Shown: positions 1 to 7,962 of the stretch, in pieces | Position numbering within the stretch: position 1 is the stretch's first letter | Layout of the letters: each line of letters starts with the position of its first letter | Assembly (NCBI GenBank): GCA_000814665.1 | Contig: JWIH01000011.1 | Coordinates: 245,344-309,343, forward strand | From: Pseudoalteromonas flavipulchra NCIMB 2033 = ATCC BAA-314 | GTDB lineage: Bacteria; Pseudomonadota; Gammaproteobacteria; Enterobacterales; Alteromonadaceae | Direction of reading: 5' to 3' | DNA: 64,000 nt | The notes under the pieces: generated by a model | What the model saw: the letters and a program-made list of their open reading frames with translations, nothing else | The model's database searches: none | Told to the model about the DNA's origin: nothing | Translations under genes and position numbers: made by a program

Positions 1-189
1 CATTGTAAGCGTGTCGGCACTATATGTTTGTAATTTAATTGCATCGGCACCCGCTTCCTTTGCCGCATAAACCAACTCTTTGGCTCGACTTAAGCTTTGT
101 CCATGGTTTGCTGACATCTCAGCAATAATATAATTTGGGTGTTGATGTCCGACTAGACGCCCATCTATTTTAAGCTCTTGTTTAAACAT
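1..189 (-). CDS. pseI: Pseudaminic acid synthase, N-terminal 63 residues (partial, runs off the window)
   Basis: The complement of the first 189 bases reads from an ATG without a stop to the window edge. It starts MFKQELKIDGRLVG and continues with YIIAEMSANHGQ and EAGADAIKLQTY, the N-terminal TIM-barrel signature of NeuB/PseI sialic-acid-type synthases, which condense a 6-deoxy-hexosamine with phosphoenolpyruvate to give a nonulosonic acid in the cytoplasm. PseI is preferred over NeuB because of the MSANHGQ variant and because flagellin genes and maf lie nearby. The start is 2 bases beyond the stop of the cytidylyltransferase gene, so the two are surely cotranscribed. Only about a fifth of the usual 350 residues is visible. 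Confidence 0.85.
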   Translation of the reverse strand, partial: MFKQELKIDGRLVGHQHPNYIIAEMSANHGQSLSRAKELVYAAKEAGADAIKLQTYSADTLTM

Positions 190-191
190 AT

Positions 192-956
192 TTATCCAAC
201 TTTTACTTGCTCAACATGTTTATTTATGTCGAGTACTTCTGGGTGTGCTTTTAATTTTCTCTTCAGTTCAGGAAAACTAAATTCAGTCTTATTATCGAAG
301 AGCTGAAAAACTTTCTGTATTGCTAGATAGTCATCTGGTTCGTCTAAAGTCAAACGCCAACCAGATAAATCCTCATGATAACTATAATCAGCGACCTTCA
401 AGTTTTTCACTATATACTGTGTCAGGTGCTCTCTCTCAAAATCTTGGCTAGCACTGGCATGTGCTTGTGCTAGCGCTGCGAATGTAAATACCTCGGTGTC
501 AAGGCCATTTGGAAATCCACAATGAGGACCCGCGCATACATAATCAAAATTGTTACGGATATTAAAGAAATGAGAAACGACCTTAGCGGTTTCATAGGCA
601 TCAATCAAAGGGCAATCACTAGTACAGCGAACAAGTACTGTATCTGGTTTCGCGTTTACTAACTCTGCTGCTAAGTAATACCTGCTGAGCACATCGTGAG
701 TATCCCCCTCAACAAACCTTACCCCCAAAGACTTACACAGTTCGGTAATTGGGGTTTGGGAGCCATCATTGGTTGTTGCTACAATAATTTTGTCTTTGAA
801 AGGGGATAAGCGCTCAATCATAACCTGAAGCACTGGACGTCCACACAAAGGCAACATCACTTTTTTCGGCAAGCGAGTTGATGTCATCCGCGCCTGAATA
901 ATTATATGAAAGTCCTTATTTTTTAAGCTTTCATAAATAGAGTCACTTTGATTCAT
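192..956 (-). CDS. SpsF-type cytidylyltransferase (glycosyltransferase family protein)
   Basis: 254 residues. Near the N-terminus IIIQARMTSTRLPKKVM is the nucleotide-binding loop of SpsF/NeuA-like cytidylyltransferases, followed by LCGRPVLQVMIERL and, mid-protein, RCTSDCPLID, the metal/nucleotide-binding region. By family it would activate a sugar or sugar acid as its CMP derivative or act on a related nucleotide sugar; the exact substrate cannot be read. It lies between a GNAT gene (48-base gap) and pseI (2-base gap), so it belongs to the nonulosonic-acid operon that supplies flagellin glycosylation. It is not the usual PseF, which begins IPARGGSKR, so it may make a side-modified sugar. No gene symbol is given for that reason. 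Confidence 0.75.
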   Translation of the reverse strand: MNQSDSIYESLKNKDFHIIIQARMTSTRLPKKVMLPLCGRPVLQVMIERLSPFKDKIIVATTNDGSQTPITELCKSLGVRFVEGDTHDVLSRYYLAAELVNAKPDTVLVRCTSDCPLIDAYETAKVVSHFFNIRNNFDYVCAGPHCGFPNGLDTEVFTFAALAQAHASASQDFEREHLTQYIVKNLKVADYSYHEDLSGWRLTLDEPDDYLAIQKVFQLFDNKTEFSFPELKRKLKAHPEVLDINKHVEQVKVG

Positions 957-1004
957 ACTAATAACTAAAATACTTCAATGCTTTGTTATCGACCAAACCA
1001 ATAA

Positions 1005-1508
1005 CTAATTTAATAACAATTCCATTTTAACCCCAGAGAGACTTTCATCATCGAGCTGATCAGGTTCCAAAGTCTTGAAACCCATTTTAATGTACGCTTT
1101 CACAGCTGGGACATTAGACTTATCAACGCCCAAAAACACTCTCTTAAGGTTGTATTTGTCTTTTGCTATTGTGATAAAAGCAAAAATTGCCTCTTTCGCA
1201 ACTCCCTTGCCATGCCAATTTTTATCGCCAATCAAGATCCCCATTTCAGCCGAGGTCCCACCAGAATATTCTGAAAGAATAAACTTCACGTTGCCAATAT
1301 GCTGCTCAGCTTCCTTTGTAAAAATTCCATACAAATAAGTATCTGGCGTATTATTTTGTGTATTGATATATGTCACTAAATCGTCGGTCGTTTGTTGTCG
1401 GTTTAAAATAAACTGACTGACGTCACTATTTAACCATGAAAGATAATCAGCGGTTGCGTCGGACGGAGTTAACCCTCTCATTTTGAAACGCTCAGAAACA
1501 ATCATCAT
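1005..1508 (-). CDS. GNAT family N-acetyltransferase (RimJ/RimL type, PseH-like role possible)
   Basis: 167 residues. N-terminal ERFKMRGLTPSDATADYLSWLN and the central MGILIGDKNWHGKGVAKEA (the acetyl-CoA pyrophosphate loop, Q/RxxGxG/A form) with C-terminal NVPAVKAYIKMGF identify a GNAT acyltransferase. In pseudaminic-acid loci the enzyme in this position (PseH) acetylates the 4-amino group of the altrosamine precursor; that role is inferred from neighbours only. Two adjacent ATG codons make the first residue uncertain by one. The gap to the aminotransferase upstream is about 50 bases without a visible terminator, consistent with one operon. Confidence 0.75.
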   Translation of the reverse strand: MMIVSERFKMRGLTPSDATADYLSWLNSDVSQFILNRQQTTDDLVTYINTQNNTPDTYLYGIFTKEAEQHIGNVKFILSEYSGGTSAEMGILIGDKNWHGKGVAKEAIFAFITIAKDKYNLKRVFLGVDKSNVPAVKAYIKMGFKTLEPDQLDDESLSGVKMELLLN

Positions 1509-1560
1509 TTTGTGCTTTCCCGTCTAATATCAAATATCAGTCTTCAAAAAGTTGTTAATA

Positions 1561-2868
1561 TTAATTTAACCTTTTAAAACCAGCAGTTGTCGGAGTAACC
1601 TCCTTCAGCACTTCAGGATCATGCAGAGCGACTTTTACTGCTTTAAATGCATTGTCTACTGCAGATAGATATTCATCTACGTGTTCTTCTTTATGTGCAT
1701 ACATTGCATAGAACATATTTGTAGCTAACACTCCTTGGTTTATCATCTGCTCTATAAAATACGCCTTCAACTGCAGTGGGTTATCATGTTCGAAAGAAAA
1801 ATGACACAGGGCATCAATACCAGAAATATGAATGCTCAAACCATGTTTTTCAGCAAAAGACTGCCAACCGGCTTTAACCAGTGCACCAATTTTTTGAAGA
1901 TGATCATGCACGTTATTTGCTTCATAATAACGTATAGTTGCTAGTGCTGCGGTTGGACCCACTCGCTCCGTCCACATCGTACTGGAAATGAAACTTGATT
2001 GTGCAGCATCCATCCACTTCTCTTTTCCGATTATTGCGGCCATCGCATAACCATTCGCTAATGCTTTAGAAAACACGGCAATATCAGGTTCTATACCAAG
2101 CAGTAAATGCGATCCTCCACAGTTAATTCTGAAACCCATCGATATTTCATCAATTATTAATGGGATACCCAGTGATTTGGCTATTTTTCCAACGAAACTC
2201 CAATACTCTGAATTAGGTGCAATATTACGCATTGGCTCCATAACAATAGCGCCCAGCTCAGCGCCATGTTGCTCGACAACCTCTTTTAGAGAGTCAATGT
2301 CATTATATGAAAATGGTATTGCAGTGCCGGCCAACGCTTTTGGAACCCCCGCTGGAGATAAACCCGCAATTAAATGCTCATCTAGGTTTTCTTTCGAGGA
2401 CACATTTGCCGCCAAGTACCAGTCATGCCAGCCATGGTAACCACAAAATGCAATTTTATCTTTTCCCGTCGCGGCGCGAGCAATTCTTACAGCAATTGTC
2501 ATTGCCTCTCCACCGCACCTTGCGAATCGGACTTGCTCTGACCATGGATGCAGCTCTACTAATTTCTCTGCCAACATGACCTCTTCTGGACAGTTTAAAC
2601 TAGAACTAACCCCATTATTGATTGTTTCAATTACAGCCTGATCGACGGCAGGCTCAGCATACCCTAGAATGTTTGCCCCTATGCCAGATATCGACATATC
2701 AAGATATCGTTGCTCATTGAGGTCCCAAACATAACAACCTTTCGCTTTGCTGAAGTAACCTGGCCACACACTTTGATTAAACATGTCGGGTCGCTTTGAC
2801 AATAATTGTGAAAGACCAGGGATCAGTTGCTTCGCTTTTGCTTGCATTTCAGTATTTTTATTCGTCAT
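1561..2868 (-). CDS. Class III PLP-dependent aminotransferase (glutamate-1-semialdehyde aminomutase-like)
   Basis: 435 residues. The fold-type I aminotransferase pattern is clear: ISGIGANILGYAEPAVDQA near the start, RFARCGGEAMTIAVRIARAATGK around residue 115, CGYHGWHDWY, then IIDEISMGFR with the PLP-binding Asp and FSKALANGYAMAAIIG with the catalytic Lys. It resembles HemL, but HemL would not be expected in a sugar operon; relatives in surface-polysaccharide and flagellin-glycan loci transfer amino groups to keto-sugars. It appears to be the first gene of the unit aminotransferase, GNAT, cytidylyltransferase, pseI. A sigma-54-type promoter lies 36 bases before its ATG, which would place the sugar supply under flagellar control. 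Confidence 0.78.
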   Translation of the reverse strand: MTNKNTEMQAKAKQLIPGLSQLLSKRPDMFNQSVWPGYFSKAKGCYVWDLNEQRYLDMSISGIGANILGYAEPAVDQAVIETINNGVSSSLNCPEEVMLAEKLVELHPWSEQVRFARCGGEAMTIAVRIARAATGKDKIAFCGYHGWHDWYLAANVSSKENLDEHLIAGLSPAGVPKALAGTAIPFSYNDIDSLKEVVEQHGAELGAIVMEPMRNIAPNSEYWSFVGKIAKSLGIPLIIDEISMGFRINCGGSHLLLGIEPDIAVFSKALANGYAMAAIIGKEKWMDAAQSSFISSTMWTERVGPTAALATIRYYEANNVHDHLQKIGALVKAGWQSFAEKHGLSIHISGIDALCHFSFEHDNPLQLKAYFIEQMINQGVLATNMFYAMYAHKEEHVDEYLSAVDNAFKAVKVALHDPEVLKEVTPTTAGFKRLN

Positions 2869-2903
2869 GATTTCTCAACTAACATTTTCAACTTCACTGA
2901 TGA

Positions 2904-2919
2904 AGCAAAGTTAGTACCA
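2904..2919 (-). promoter_or_regulatory. Putative sigma-54 promoter of the nonulosonic-acid genes
   Basis: On the minus strand the site reads TGGTAC, 5 bases, TTGCT, with GG and GC 10 bases apart as sigma-54 requires and one mismatch (T for C) to TGGCAC. Its end lies 36 bases before the ATG at 2868, nearly the same spacing as the flgB, flgF and flgT promoters in this window. Called by eye. Confidence 0.55.
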
Positions 2920-3145
2920 ATTAGGTGGTAACTAACCTTTAAATTTGGCTTGAGTCACTTTTAATCTTCAGTAAACAACTCCTTCAGGGAAATCAAGGGG
3001 AGTTTTACTGACATTTTTCACTCAAGAATCAGATTTCAGTAAAGTGTAAGGGAATTTTAAATAAACAGCTAATTTTAAAAGAAAATGGGGGGAAACGTAG
3101 AGAGTAACAAGCCATGCAAAACGTTTATTATTTCTGGTTTAAGCT

Positions 3146-3179
3146 GGCTCCGAAGTGTCTACTCATTAACTTCGGAGCC
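3146..3179 (-). terminator. Hairpin downstream of maf, possible transcription terminator
   Basis: GGCTCCGAAGT and ACTTCGGAGCC form a perfect 11-bp stem with a 12-base loop, 37 bases beyond the maf stop. There is no U-run after it on the minus strand, so it may be a factor-dependent terminator or an RNA-stabilising end. Confidence 0.45.
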
Positions 3180-3215
3180 GCGACAAAATCTTGTCACCCT
3201 TTTACATATCGACTT

Positions 3216-5294
3216 TTACTGACAAAGTCTATTTCTTTGGCGGTAGTATTCAGGACATTGCTTAAGAAAATCAACCCAAGCCTTTAACGCTTTTCTAAAA
3301 TACGGAACCACTTCGTAATCATCACCAAAGTTATGAAGAATTGAAATTAATATTGATGACGTATAAAGAGCTTCACCTTCTAGTAACTGATACAAGCCTA
3401 AATGATCTGCAGAATTTCTAAATGAGTACAAATACCTGAGACTTTTCAGTAAAATTTCTTGCGCAGATTCTCGACAATCAAACTCTTCTTCCAAAAGCTC
3501 CACCATTGTGCCGCACAGCTGCTCAAACTCTTCTTCGCAAAGTAGCTTTTCCATAGATGCAATGTCAGCTTTAGCTGCAAAAAGGTTAGTTTTGATATGC
3601 TCCACAACTTGGTGTTTATCAACTCCCCTTTCAGGCAACAAAATGTCTTTACTCTCCAGTGGTATAGAGTGCTTAATCTTTGCACCATTACTACAGTTGT
3701 AACAGTTTACATTTTCTTTAAGAAATGATTCTAGAATCCTTTCCATTTGACAGTTGCCAACATACATAAACTCATCAGAAAGTACCGTTTCACAAAAGTT
3801 TCCTGGGATCCTGACTTGCCCCCCTATTTTGGTTGGTTCAATGACAGTCTCACCTTCTTCACTGTAATAAAAGCTTGCCTTACTATGATGATGTTCAGGG
3901 TCTATGTAGCCATTATCCACACCAAACAGATAGATGTCTTTAAATCCAAGATGACATGCATAACTCAGCGCAGTGTTGCCCACTAGAGGATTTGAAAATG
4001 ACAGGCTTCGAAGCACTTTATTCTCATTCCTGTAGTGAGATAGTTGCAACATTTGTGTACCTGACTCACCAGGTTTAAGCGCCATTCCCGCCCATCCAAA
4101 TAGACCAGCCACATCAGGATGCATCACATTAGTAACAAGCAAATTTAAGTCTTTGCGCATCGATTCGGGTATATGCTGCTTGAGGAAATAATAAGTTGAT
4201 TTAGTTCGTTCCAGTGCAACGTGAAAATCGGGAATAATCCCATGCTTTATTAATGCTGTAGTCGCTGAGTTACACGCGAATATAATGACTTTATCTTGGA
4301 TCCGCTTTAGCGGTTCAATATTGGCGTCTAATGAAGGACCGTTTGCAACCACTACGGCTGGTATATCATGCAATAGCGCTTTATCTTGCTGTTCATTGGC
4401 AGAAAACATGAAGTTGCAGTTGTTTTTAACATTCCCCAATGAGTTAGCTATCCCGATCATAGCATCATCGAAGAAGCCAAATCCCGCGAAAAACTGGTGG
4501 TAATTCTTTTTAAATTCTGCGATCCATTTATTTACTTCAACTGATGGATAATGCTGATAAAACCAAGAGTGGCAGACACTGGCTACACTTATTTCTCTTG
4601 AGCGTGAATAAACCTTTTCGTAAATTTCATGTTCTGTGACCCCTACACCTAGATAAAGGTAAGCACCTTGAGCCTCAATTTTTTCAAGTATAGAAACCCA
4701 ATCGGAAACAAACAAACTAGCAAAAAAGTAGTCTTCATTCGGTTCAAAAATATTTACGTAACCAGCTTTACAAGCATCGATAACGTCTTCAAGGTGATAG
4801 CCAAGCCCAATACCGAAAATCATCTTGTTTGGAACTGCACTACCTAACTTCTTAAATGGCGCTAAGTTCGATTTCGTCTCAACAAAGATTTCCCCTAAGT
4901 TTCGCATCAATTCAACATGAAGAAACTCGATGTCACCATTTTCAACAAATGCAACACCGGAGTGGTCTAAACGTCCAAGAATTGGATTTTCGATATTTTT
5001 CTGTGTCTGCTTTTGTATTTGTGAAACTGGGTCTTCGCTATACATCGGAACACCAGTTTTATAATCAATAATATTGGCGCTGCCGTTAGGATTAACAAAT
5101 AAGTTAAACAGCGAGTTTGGCTCGTAGGTTAAGTATTTTTCGTAAATTTCTGGAAAATGTGATTTGAAGGCTTTGAGGTTTCTTTCAAATTTTAAATTGG
5201 CAGCTTCTATAAACAACTCTTCTCTAAGCGCCTGTTCTTCCACGGCCTTTAATTTTACTTCAAGAGTTTCTAACTGGGACTTAATTGGATCCAT
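3216..5294 (-). CDS. maf: Motility accessory factor, flagellin nonulosonic-acid glycosyltransferase (Maf / DUF115)
   Basis: 692 residues, normal for the Maf family. The central MAF_flag10 (DUF115) domain is visible: AVVVANGPSLDANIEPLKRIQDKVIIF and the NTALSYACHLGFKDIYLFGVDNGY segment, with an N-terminal Rossmann-like part (MIFGIGLGYHLEDVI). Maf enzymes transfer pseudaminic or legionaminic acid from the CMP-sugar to Ser/Thr of flagellin in the cytoplasm before export. It starts 4 bases after the fliT-like gene, so it is the last gene of the flaG-fliD-fliS-fliT-maf run and sits next to the sugar synthesis genes. This neighbourhood makes glycosylated flagellins very likely. Confidence 0.88.
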   Translation of the reverse strand: MDPIKSQLETLEVKLKAVEEQALREELFIEAANLKFERNLKAFKSHFPEIYEKYLTYEPNSLFNLFVNPNGSANIIDYKTGVPMYSEDPVSQIQKQTQKNIENPILGRLDHSGVAFVENGDIEFLHVELMRNLGEIFVETKSNLAPFKKLGSAVPNKMIFGIGLGYHLEDVIDACKAGYVNIFEPNEDYFFASLFVSDWVSILEKIEAQGAYLYLGVGVTEHEIYEKVYSRSREISVASVCHSWFYQHYPSVEVNKWIAEFKKNYHQFFAGFGFFDDAMIGIANSLGNVKNNCNFMFSANEQQDKALLHDIPAVVVANGPSLDANIEPLKRIQDKVIIFACNSATTALIKHGIIPDFHVALERTKSTYYFLKQHIPESMRKDLNLLVTNVMHPDVAGLFGWAGMALKPGESGTQMLQLSHYRNENKVLRSLSFSNPLVGNTALSYACHLGFKDIYLFGVDNGYIDPEHHHSKASFYYSEEGETVIEPTKIGGQVRIPGNFCETVLSDEFMYVGNCQMERILESFLKENVNCYNCSNGAKIKHSIPLESKDILLPERGVDKHQVVEHIKTNLFAAKADIASMEKLLCEEEFEQLCGTMVELLEEEFDCRESAQEILLKSLRYLYSFRNSADHLGLYQLLEGEALYTSSILISILHNFGDDYEVVPYFRKALKAWVDFLKQCPEYYRQRNRLCQ

Positions 5295-5298
5295 GATA

Positions 5299-5595
5299 TT
5301 ATTTGAACTCGTTATATTTCTTGATTGAGGATTGTTTTCGCTGAATCTTCAGCAACTGCTCTCGGGTACTTCTTTTTTCTTGATTCATACGTTCAATCAC
5401 TTCATTCAACATTGCGATTGACTCTTCTAAGTAGACCCTTTTTTCTTCAACATCTTCTATCAAGTCTGAACGCTTTTGAATATATAAACAAAATTTCTTT
5501 GTTTCTGTTTCAGCGAGTTCCATCTCACCTCTTTGAAGGTGTTCGAAAATCAAACACAACAATTCCCCAAGTTCGTCTCTATGCTGGCTATCCAT
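5299..5595 (-). CDS. FliT-like / FlaI small flagellar protein
   Basis: 98 residues if started at the ATG of MDSQHRDELG, where the gene overlaps the end of fliS by 8 bases; a longer form beginning MLLKTLVMDS (from 5616) is also open. The protein is almost entirely helical and highly charged (KKFCLYIQKRSDLIEDVEEK and a long Glu/Arg/Gln helix). In Vibrio the gene in this position after fliD/fliS is flaI, a FliT-type chaperone; FliT binds the filament cap FliD and regulates FlhDC in enterics. There is little sequence signature, so the assignment rests mostly on position and size. Confidence 0.6.
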   Translation of the reverse strand: MDSQHRDELGELLCLIFEHLQRGEMELAETETKKFCLYIQKRSDLIEDVEEKRVYLEESIAMLNEVIERMNQEKRSTREQLLKIQRKQSSIKKYNEFK

Positions 5596-6022
5596 GACTA
5601 GCGTCTTGAGAAGCATTATTCAGTGTTTTAATGCGGACATCTACAGGGATCGCATCCCAAGCTGATTTAATTTCTTTCAACAGGTTAGACACTTCATCTA
5701 CGATGGCTGAATCATTTTGTACTGATGCATCCAGTAGCCTATCCATCATATAACTGTACAGGGCATATAAGTTTTCTGTTACTTCACCACCAACATCAAA
5801 GTCCAAGCATTCACGTAACGCTTCAATAATTGCTGATGCTCTTGAAATATGTTCGGATTTGGCTTCAAGATTTCTTTTATCAATAGCTACCTTTGCCAGT
5901 ACCATTTTTTCAATAGCGCCTGCCATCAACATCTGGATAATTTCATAACGATCCGCACCTGCCACTCGAGTTTTAAGTGCTTCTCTCTGGTAATTCTTAA
6001 CTTTTGCATTATACATGTTCAA
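5588..6022 (-). CDS. fliS: Flagellar export chaperone FliS
   Basis: 144 residues. The FliS family start is clear: MNMYNAKVKNYQREALKT, then ADRYEIIQMLMAGAIEKMVLAK and a four-helix bundle with ECLDFDVGGEVTENLYALYSYM, the flagellin-binding region. FliS holds flagellin monomers unfolded in the cytoplasm and delivers them to the export gate. It starts 9 bases after the fliD stop and runs 8 bases into the next gene, so translation is probably coupled along the operon. Confidence 0.93.
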   Translation of the reverse strand: MNMYNAKVKNYQREALKTRVAGADRYEIIQMLMAGAIEKMVLAKVAIDKRNLEAKSEHISRASAIIEALRECLDFDVGGEVTENLYALYSYMMDRLLDASVQNDSAIVDEVSNLLKEIKSAWDAIPVDVRIKTLNNASQDASHG

Positions 6023-6031
6023 TCCTCTCTA

Positions 6032-7456
6032 TTACTTGGATTTGGTAAAGCCAGGAAGATTAGAAAGTTGAGCCCCCAAATAAGATTGAGTTTGCTGCAT
6101 TTGCGCGATAAGTACATCAAGCCCTGCATATTTTTGACGTAAGCTAGCTTCAAATGACTTCATACGCTCCTGGTGATTTATGACATCGTCCTCTAAATCG
6201 TCAAGTTGAGCATTCAAACTAGTCTCACGTTGTTTCATAAGTCCATCTGAATCGACGTAGTTTCCGAGCAATTCTTCTAATTTTTTGGCTACACCATTTT
6301 CCCCTGCAAATGCTGTACCAATATCATCGTAATTATCATCCATTGCTTCGTTTAAGCTGCGAACTAGTGATGACTTTTCTAAATAACCTTCTTTATTAAC
6401 ACCAAGGCCCATGTCAAACACTGACTCAAATGGTCCAGCATCAGTCAACGTAGAACCCAGAGTAGAAACCAACTGATCACTCAATGCTCTCATCGAAGCA
6501 TCACCATTTAGAGGCTTTCCGACTCGTGTTTGCAGGCCAATCATTCCAACGAGATTATTGTAATTTGTAATCAACTCATCGACGAGCTTAGTGACAGACT
6601 CTCTGTCATAATCTACGTCCAATTTAGCTGTTAATTTTGTACCAGATGTGTCCTCAGGGCTAACTTCGAGTGCTCTTATCGTCATATCTTGAACAGCATC
6701 TTTAAATGTGTTTGTATCGCTGTTAACTGTAAGGCCATCTACCGTTATAATTGCATCTTGAGCTTTGTCTGCATCCGCAATTACCATGCCACCGGACGGG
6801 TTTGTTGTCGCGTCATATGTCTCAATAGCATCAAGCTCAGCAGTATCACTTGTAATCACCAGGTCGTTTCCATCGCCACTGACATTTGACGTAAAAACAA
6901 GTTTGGAGCCTACATCGGGATCACCTGTGTTAATAATATTGGCAGTGATACCGAAGTTGGTATCTGATGCATTAATAGCATCTCTTAACTCAGCCAGAGT
7001 CATTCCAGCAGTTACTTCTAAATCAAATGATTTATCTGCACCTGCTGAAAAAGACAAAGTACCACCGCTTGCACTTACAACTGCGTCGGCTGAAGCAAAA
7101 GCACCGTCCGCAGAAACGGCTCGGCTTCCTTGCGCCAATTGTTCTACAGCAATCTTGAAATTACCCGTAGAAATATCTGACGTTGGTGTTACGCTGATTA
7201 TTTCAGCACCATCTGGTTGACGAATATTCGCGATTCGCTTGCCAAAGTTATCGATGTCCGCTAGTTTTTCAATTGTGTCTTTAAGTTTTGAAATGGCAGA
7301 TTTAACCTCACCGACAGAAGACAACTCAACTTTCAGTGATTCTTGCTTTGCAGCAAACCTTTGCATCTTGGGTACGTTTTCCGCATCCACAGAAGCTTTT
7401 ATAATTGACTCTAAATCAAGCCCTGAGCCAACACCCGCAGATGTAATAAGTGGCAT
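6032..7456 (-). CDS. fliD: Flagellar filament cap protein FliD
   Basis: 474 residues, typical length. The N-terminus ITSAGVGSGLDLESIIKASVDAE matches the FliD N domain, and the C-terminus carries the coiled FliD_C region (NAQLDDLEDDVINHQERMKSFEASLRQ) ending in MDVLIAQMQQTQSYL-like sequence. FliD forms the pentameric cap under which flagellin folds. It follows flaG by 20 bases. The variable middle carries the adhesive D2/D3 domains and is rich in Ala, Thr and Asp. Confidence 0.95.
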   Translation of the reverse strand: MPLITSAGVGSGLDLESIIKASVDAENVPKMQRFAAKQESLKVELSSVGEVKSAISKLKDTIEKLADIDNFGKRIANIRQPDGAEIISVTPTSDISTGNFKIAVEQLAQGSRAVSADGAFASADAVVSASGGTLSFSAGADKSFDLEVTAGMTLAELRDAINASDTNFGITANIINTGDPDVGSKLVFTSNVSGDGNDLVITSDTAELDAIETYDATTNPSGGMVIADADKAQDAIITVDGLTVNSDTNTFKDAVQDMTIRALEVSPEDTSGTKLTAKLDVDYDRESVTKLVDELITNYNNLVGMIGLQTRVGKPLNGDASMRALSDQLVSTLGSTLTDAGPFESVFDMGLGVNKEGYLEKSSLVRSLNEAMDDNYDDIGTAFAGENGVAKKLEELLGNYVDSDGLMKQRETSLNAQLDDLEDDVINHQERMKSFEASLRQKYAGLDVLIAQMQQTQSYLGAQLSNLPGFTKSK

Positions 7457-7476
7457 AATCTACCTCCAAATCTATA

Positions 7477-7884
7477 TCAGGCGGTTCTATCAAATAACAC
7501 GCCACGCTTTGTAAGTTTATCGGCAAACTCTTCCAAAGCCTTAGCTACTTCCCTAAACTCTTTTGAAGGAATTTCCCTAATTACTTCATTGCTAGACTTA
7601 TCTAAAACAAGAACAACTGGAGGATCACCCTCTTCATCAAGTTGAAACTGTAAGTTCGTAGCCGTAACGGGGATAACATCGTTTAGTCTAGCTAAATTGT
7701 CTTTAACTTCTGATATTAACTGTTCATTACTGCTAGCACCTTTGCCATTATGCTCAGGTGAATCTTCAGGCTTTACTCCATCTGGAGTATTACCGCGTTC
7801 ATTGTTTAATTCTTGTCTTGGTTGCTTAATCAGTTGGCTATCAACCGAATAGTTTAGCCCTTGAGAAATTTGAACATCACTCAT
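7477..7884 (-). CDS. flaG: FlaG family flagellar protein
   Basis: 135 residues. The first 70 residues are polar and look disordered (NNERGNTPDGVKPEDSPEHNGKG); the C-terminal half NLQFQLDEEGDPPVVLVLDKSSNEVIREIPSKEF is the conserved FlaG domain. FlaG lies between flagellin and fliD in Vibrio and Campylobacter and influences filament length. Its ribosome-binding site is good (AGGAGGT-like, just upstream). No sigma-28 or sigma-54 site is visible in the 78-base gap before it, so it may be read through from flagellin 1. Confidence 0.88.
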   Translation of the reverse strand: MSDVQISQGLNYSVDSQLIKQPRQELNNERGNTPDGVKPEDSPEHNGKGASSNEQLISEVKDNLARLNDVIPVTATNLQFQLDEEGDPPVVLVLDKSSNEVIREIPSKEFREVAKALEEFADKLTKRGVLFDRTA

Positions 7885-7916
7885 CTAGACCTCCTGTAAA
7901 GCCTATAAAGAGTATA

Positions 7917-7948
7917 CGCCAAGTTCGCGAACATTCCCAAACTTGACG
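7917..7948 (-). other. Hairpin between flagellin 1 and flaG
   Basis: CGCCAAGTT and AACTTGACG pair over 9 bp with one G-U, loop 14. It lies just after the flagellin stop with no U-run. It could be a weak terminator or an mRNA end that raises flagellin transcript over flaG. Confidence 0.4.
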
Positions 7949-7962
7949 CTTTTCTCAGAATA

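Larger units (their letters stand above)
2869..3215. other. Intergenic region between maf and the aminotransferase gene
   Basis: 347 bases without a credible gene. It holds, in minus-strand order, a small GACAA/TTGTC hairpin (3182-3195), a strong 11-bp hairpin (3146-3179), an imperfect inverted repeat CAGTAAA...TTTACTG (2969-3010) and the sigma-54-type promoter at 2904-2919. The composition is A+T rich. Confidence 0.6.

Noticed and set aside
6765-7220. 151-codon + strand frame opposite fliD
   Set aside because: Antisense shadow of a well-supported gene, no ribosome-binding site, low-complexity Ala/Ser/Val content.
7885-7962. Separate flagellar promoter for flaG
   Set aside because: No TAAA-N15-GCCGATAA or GG-N10-GC arrangement could be found in the gap.
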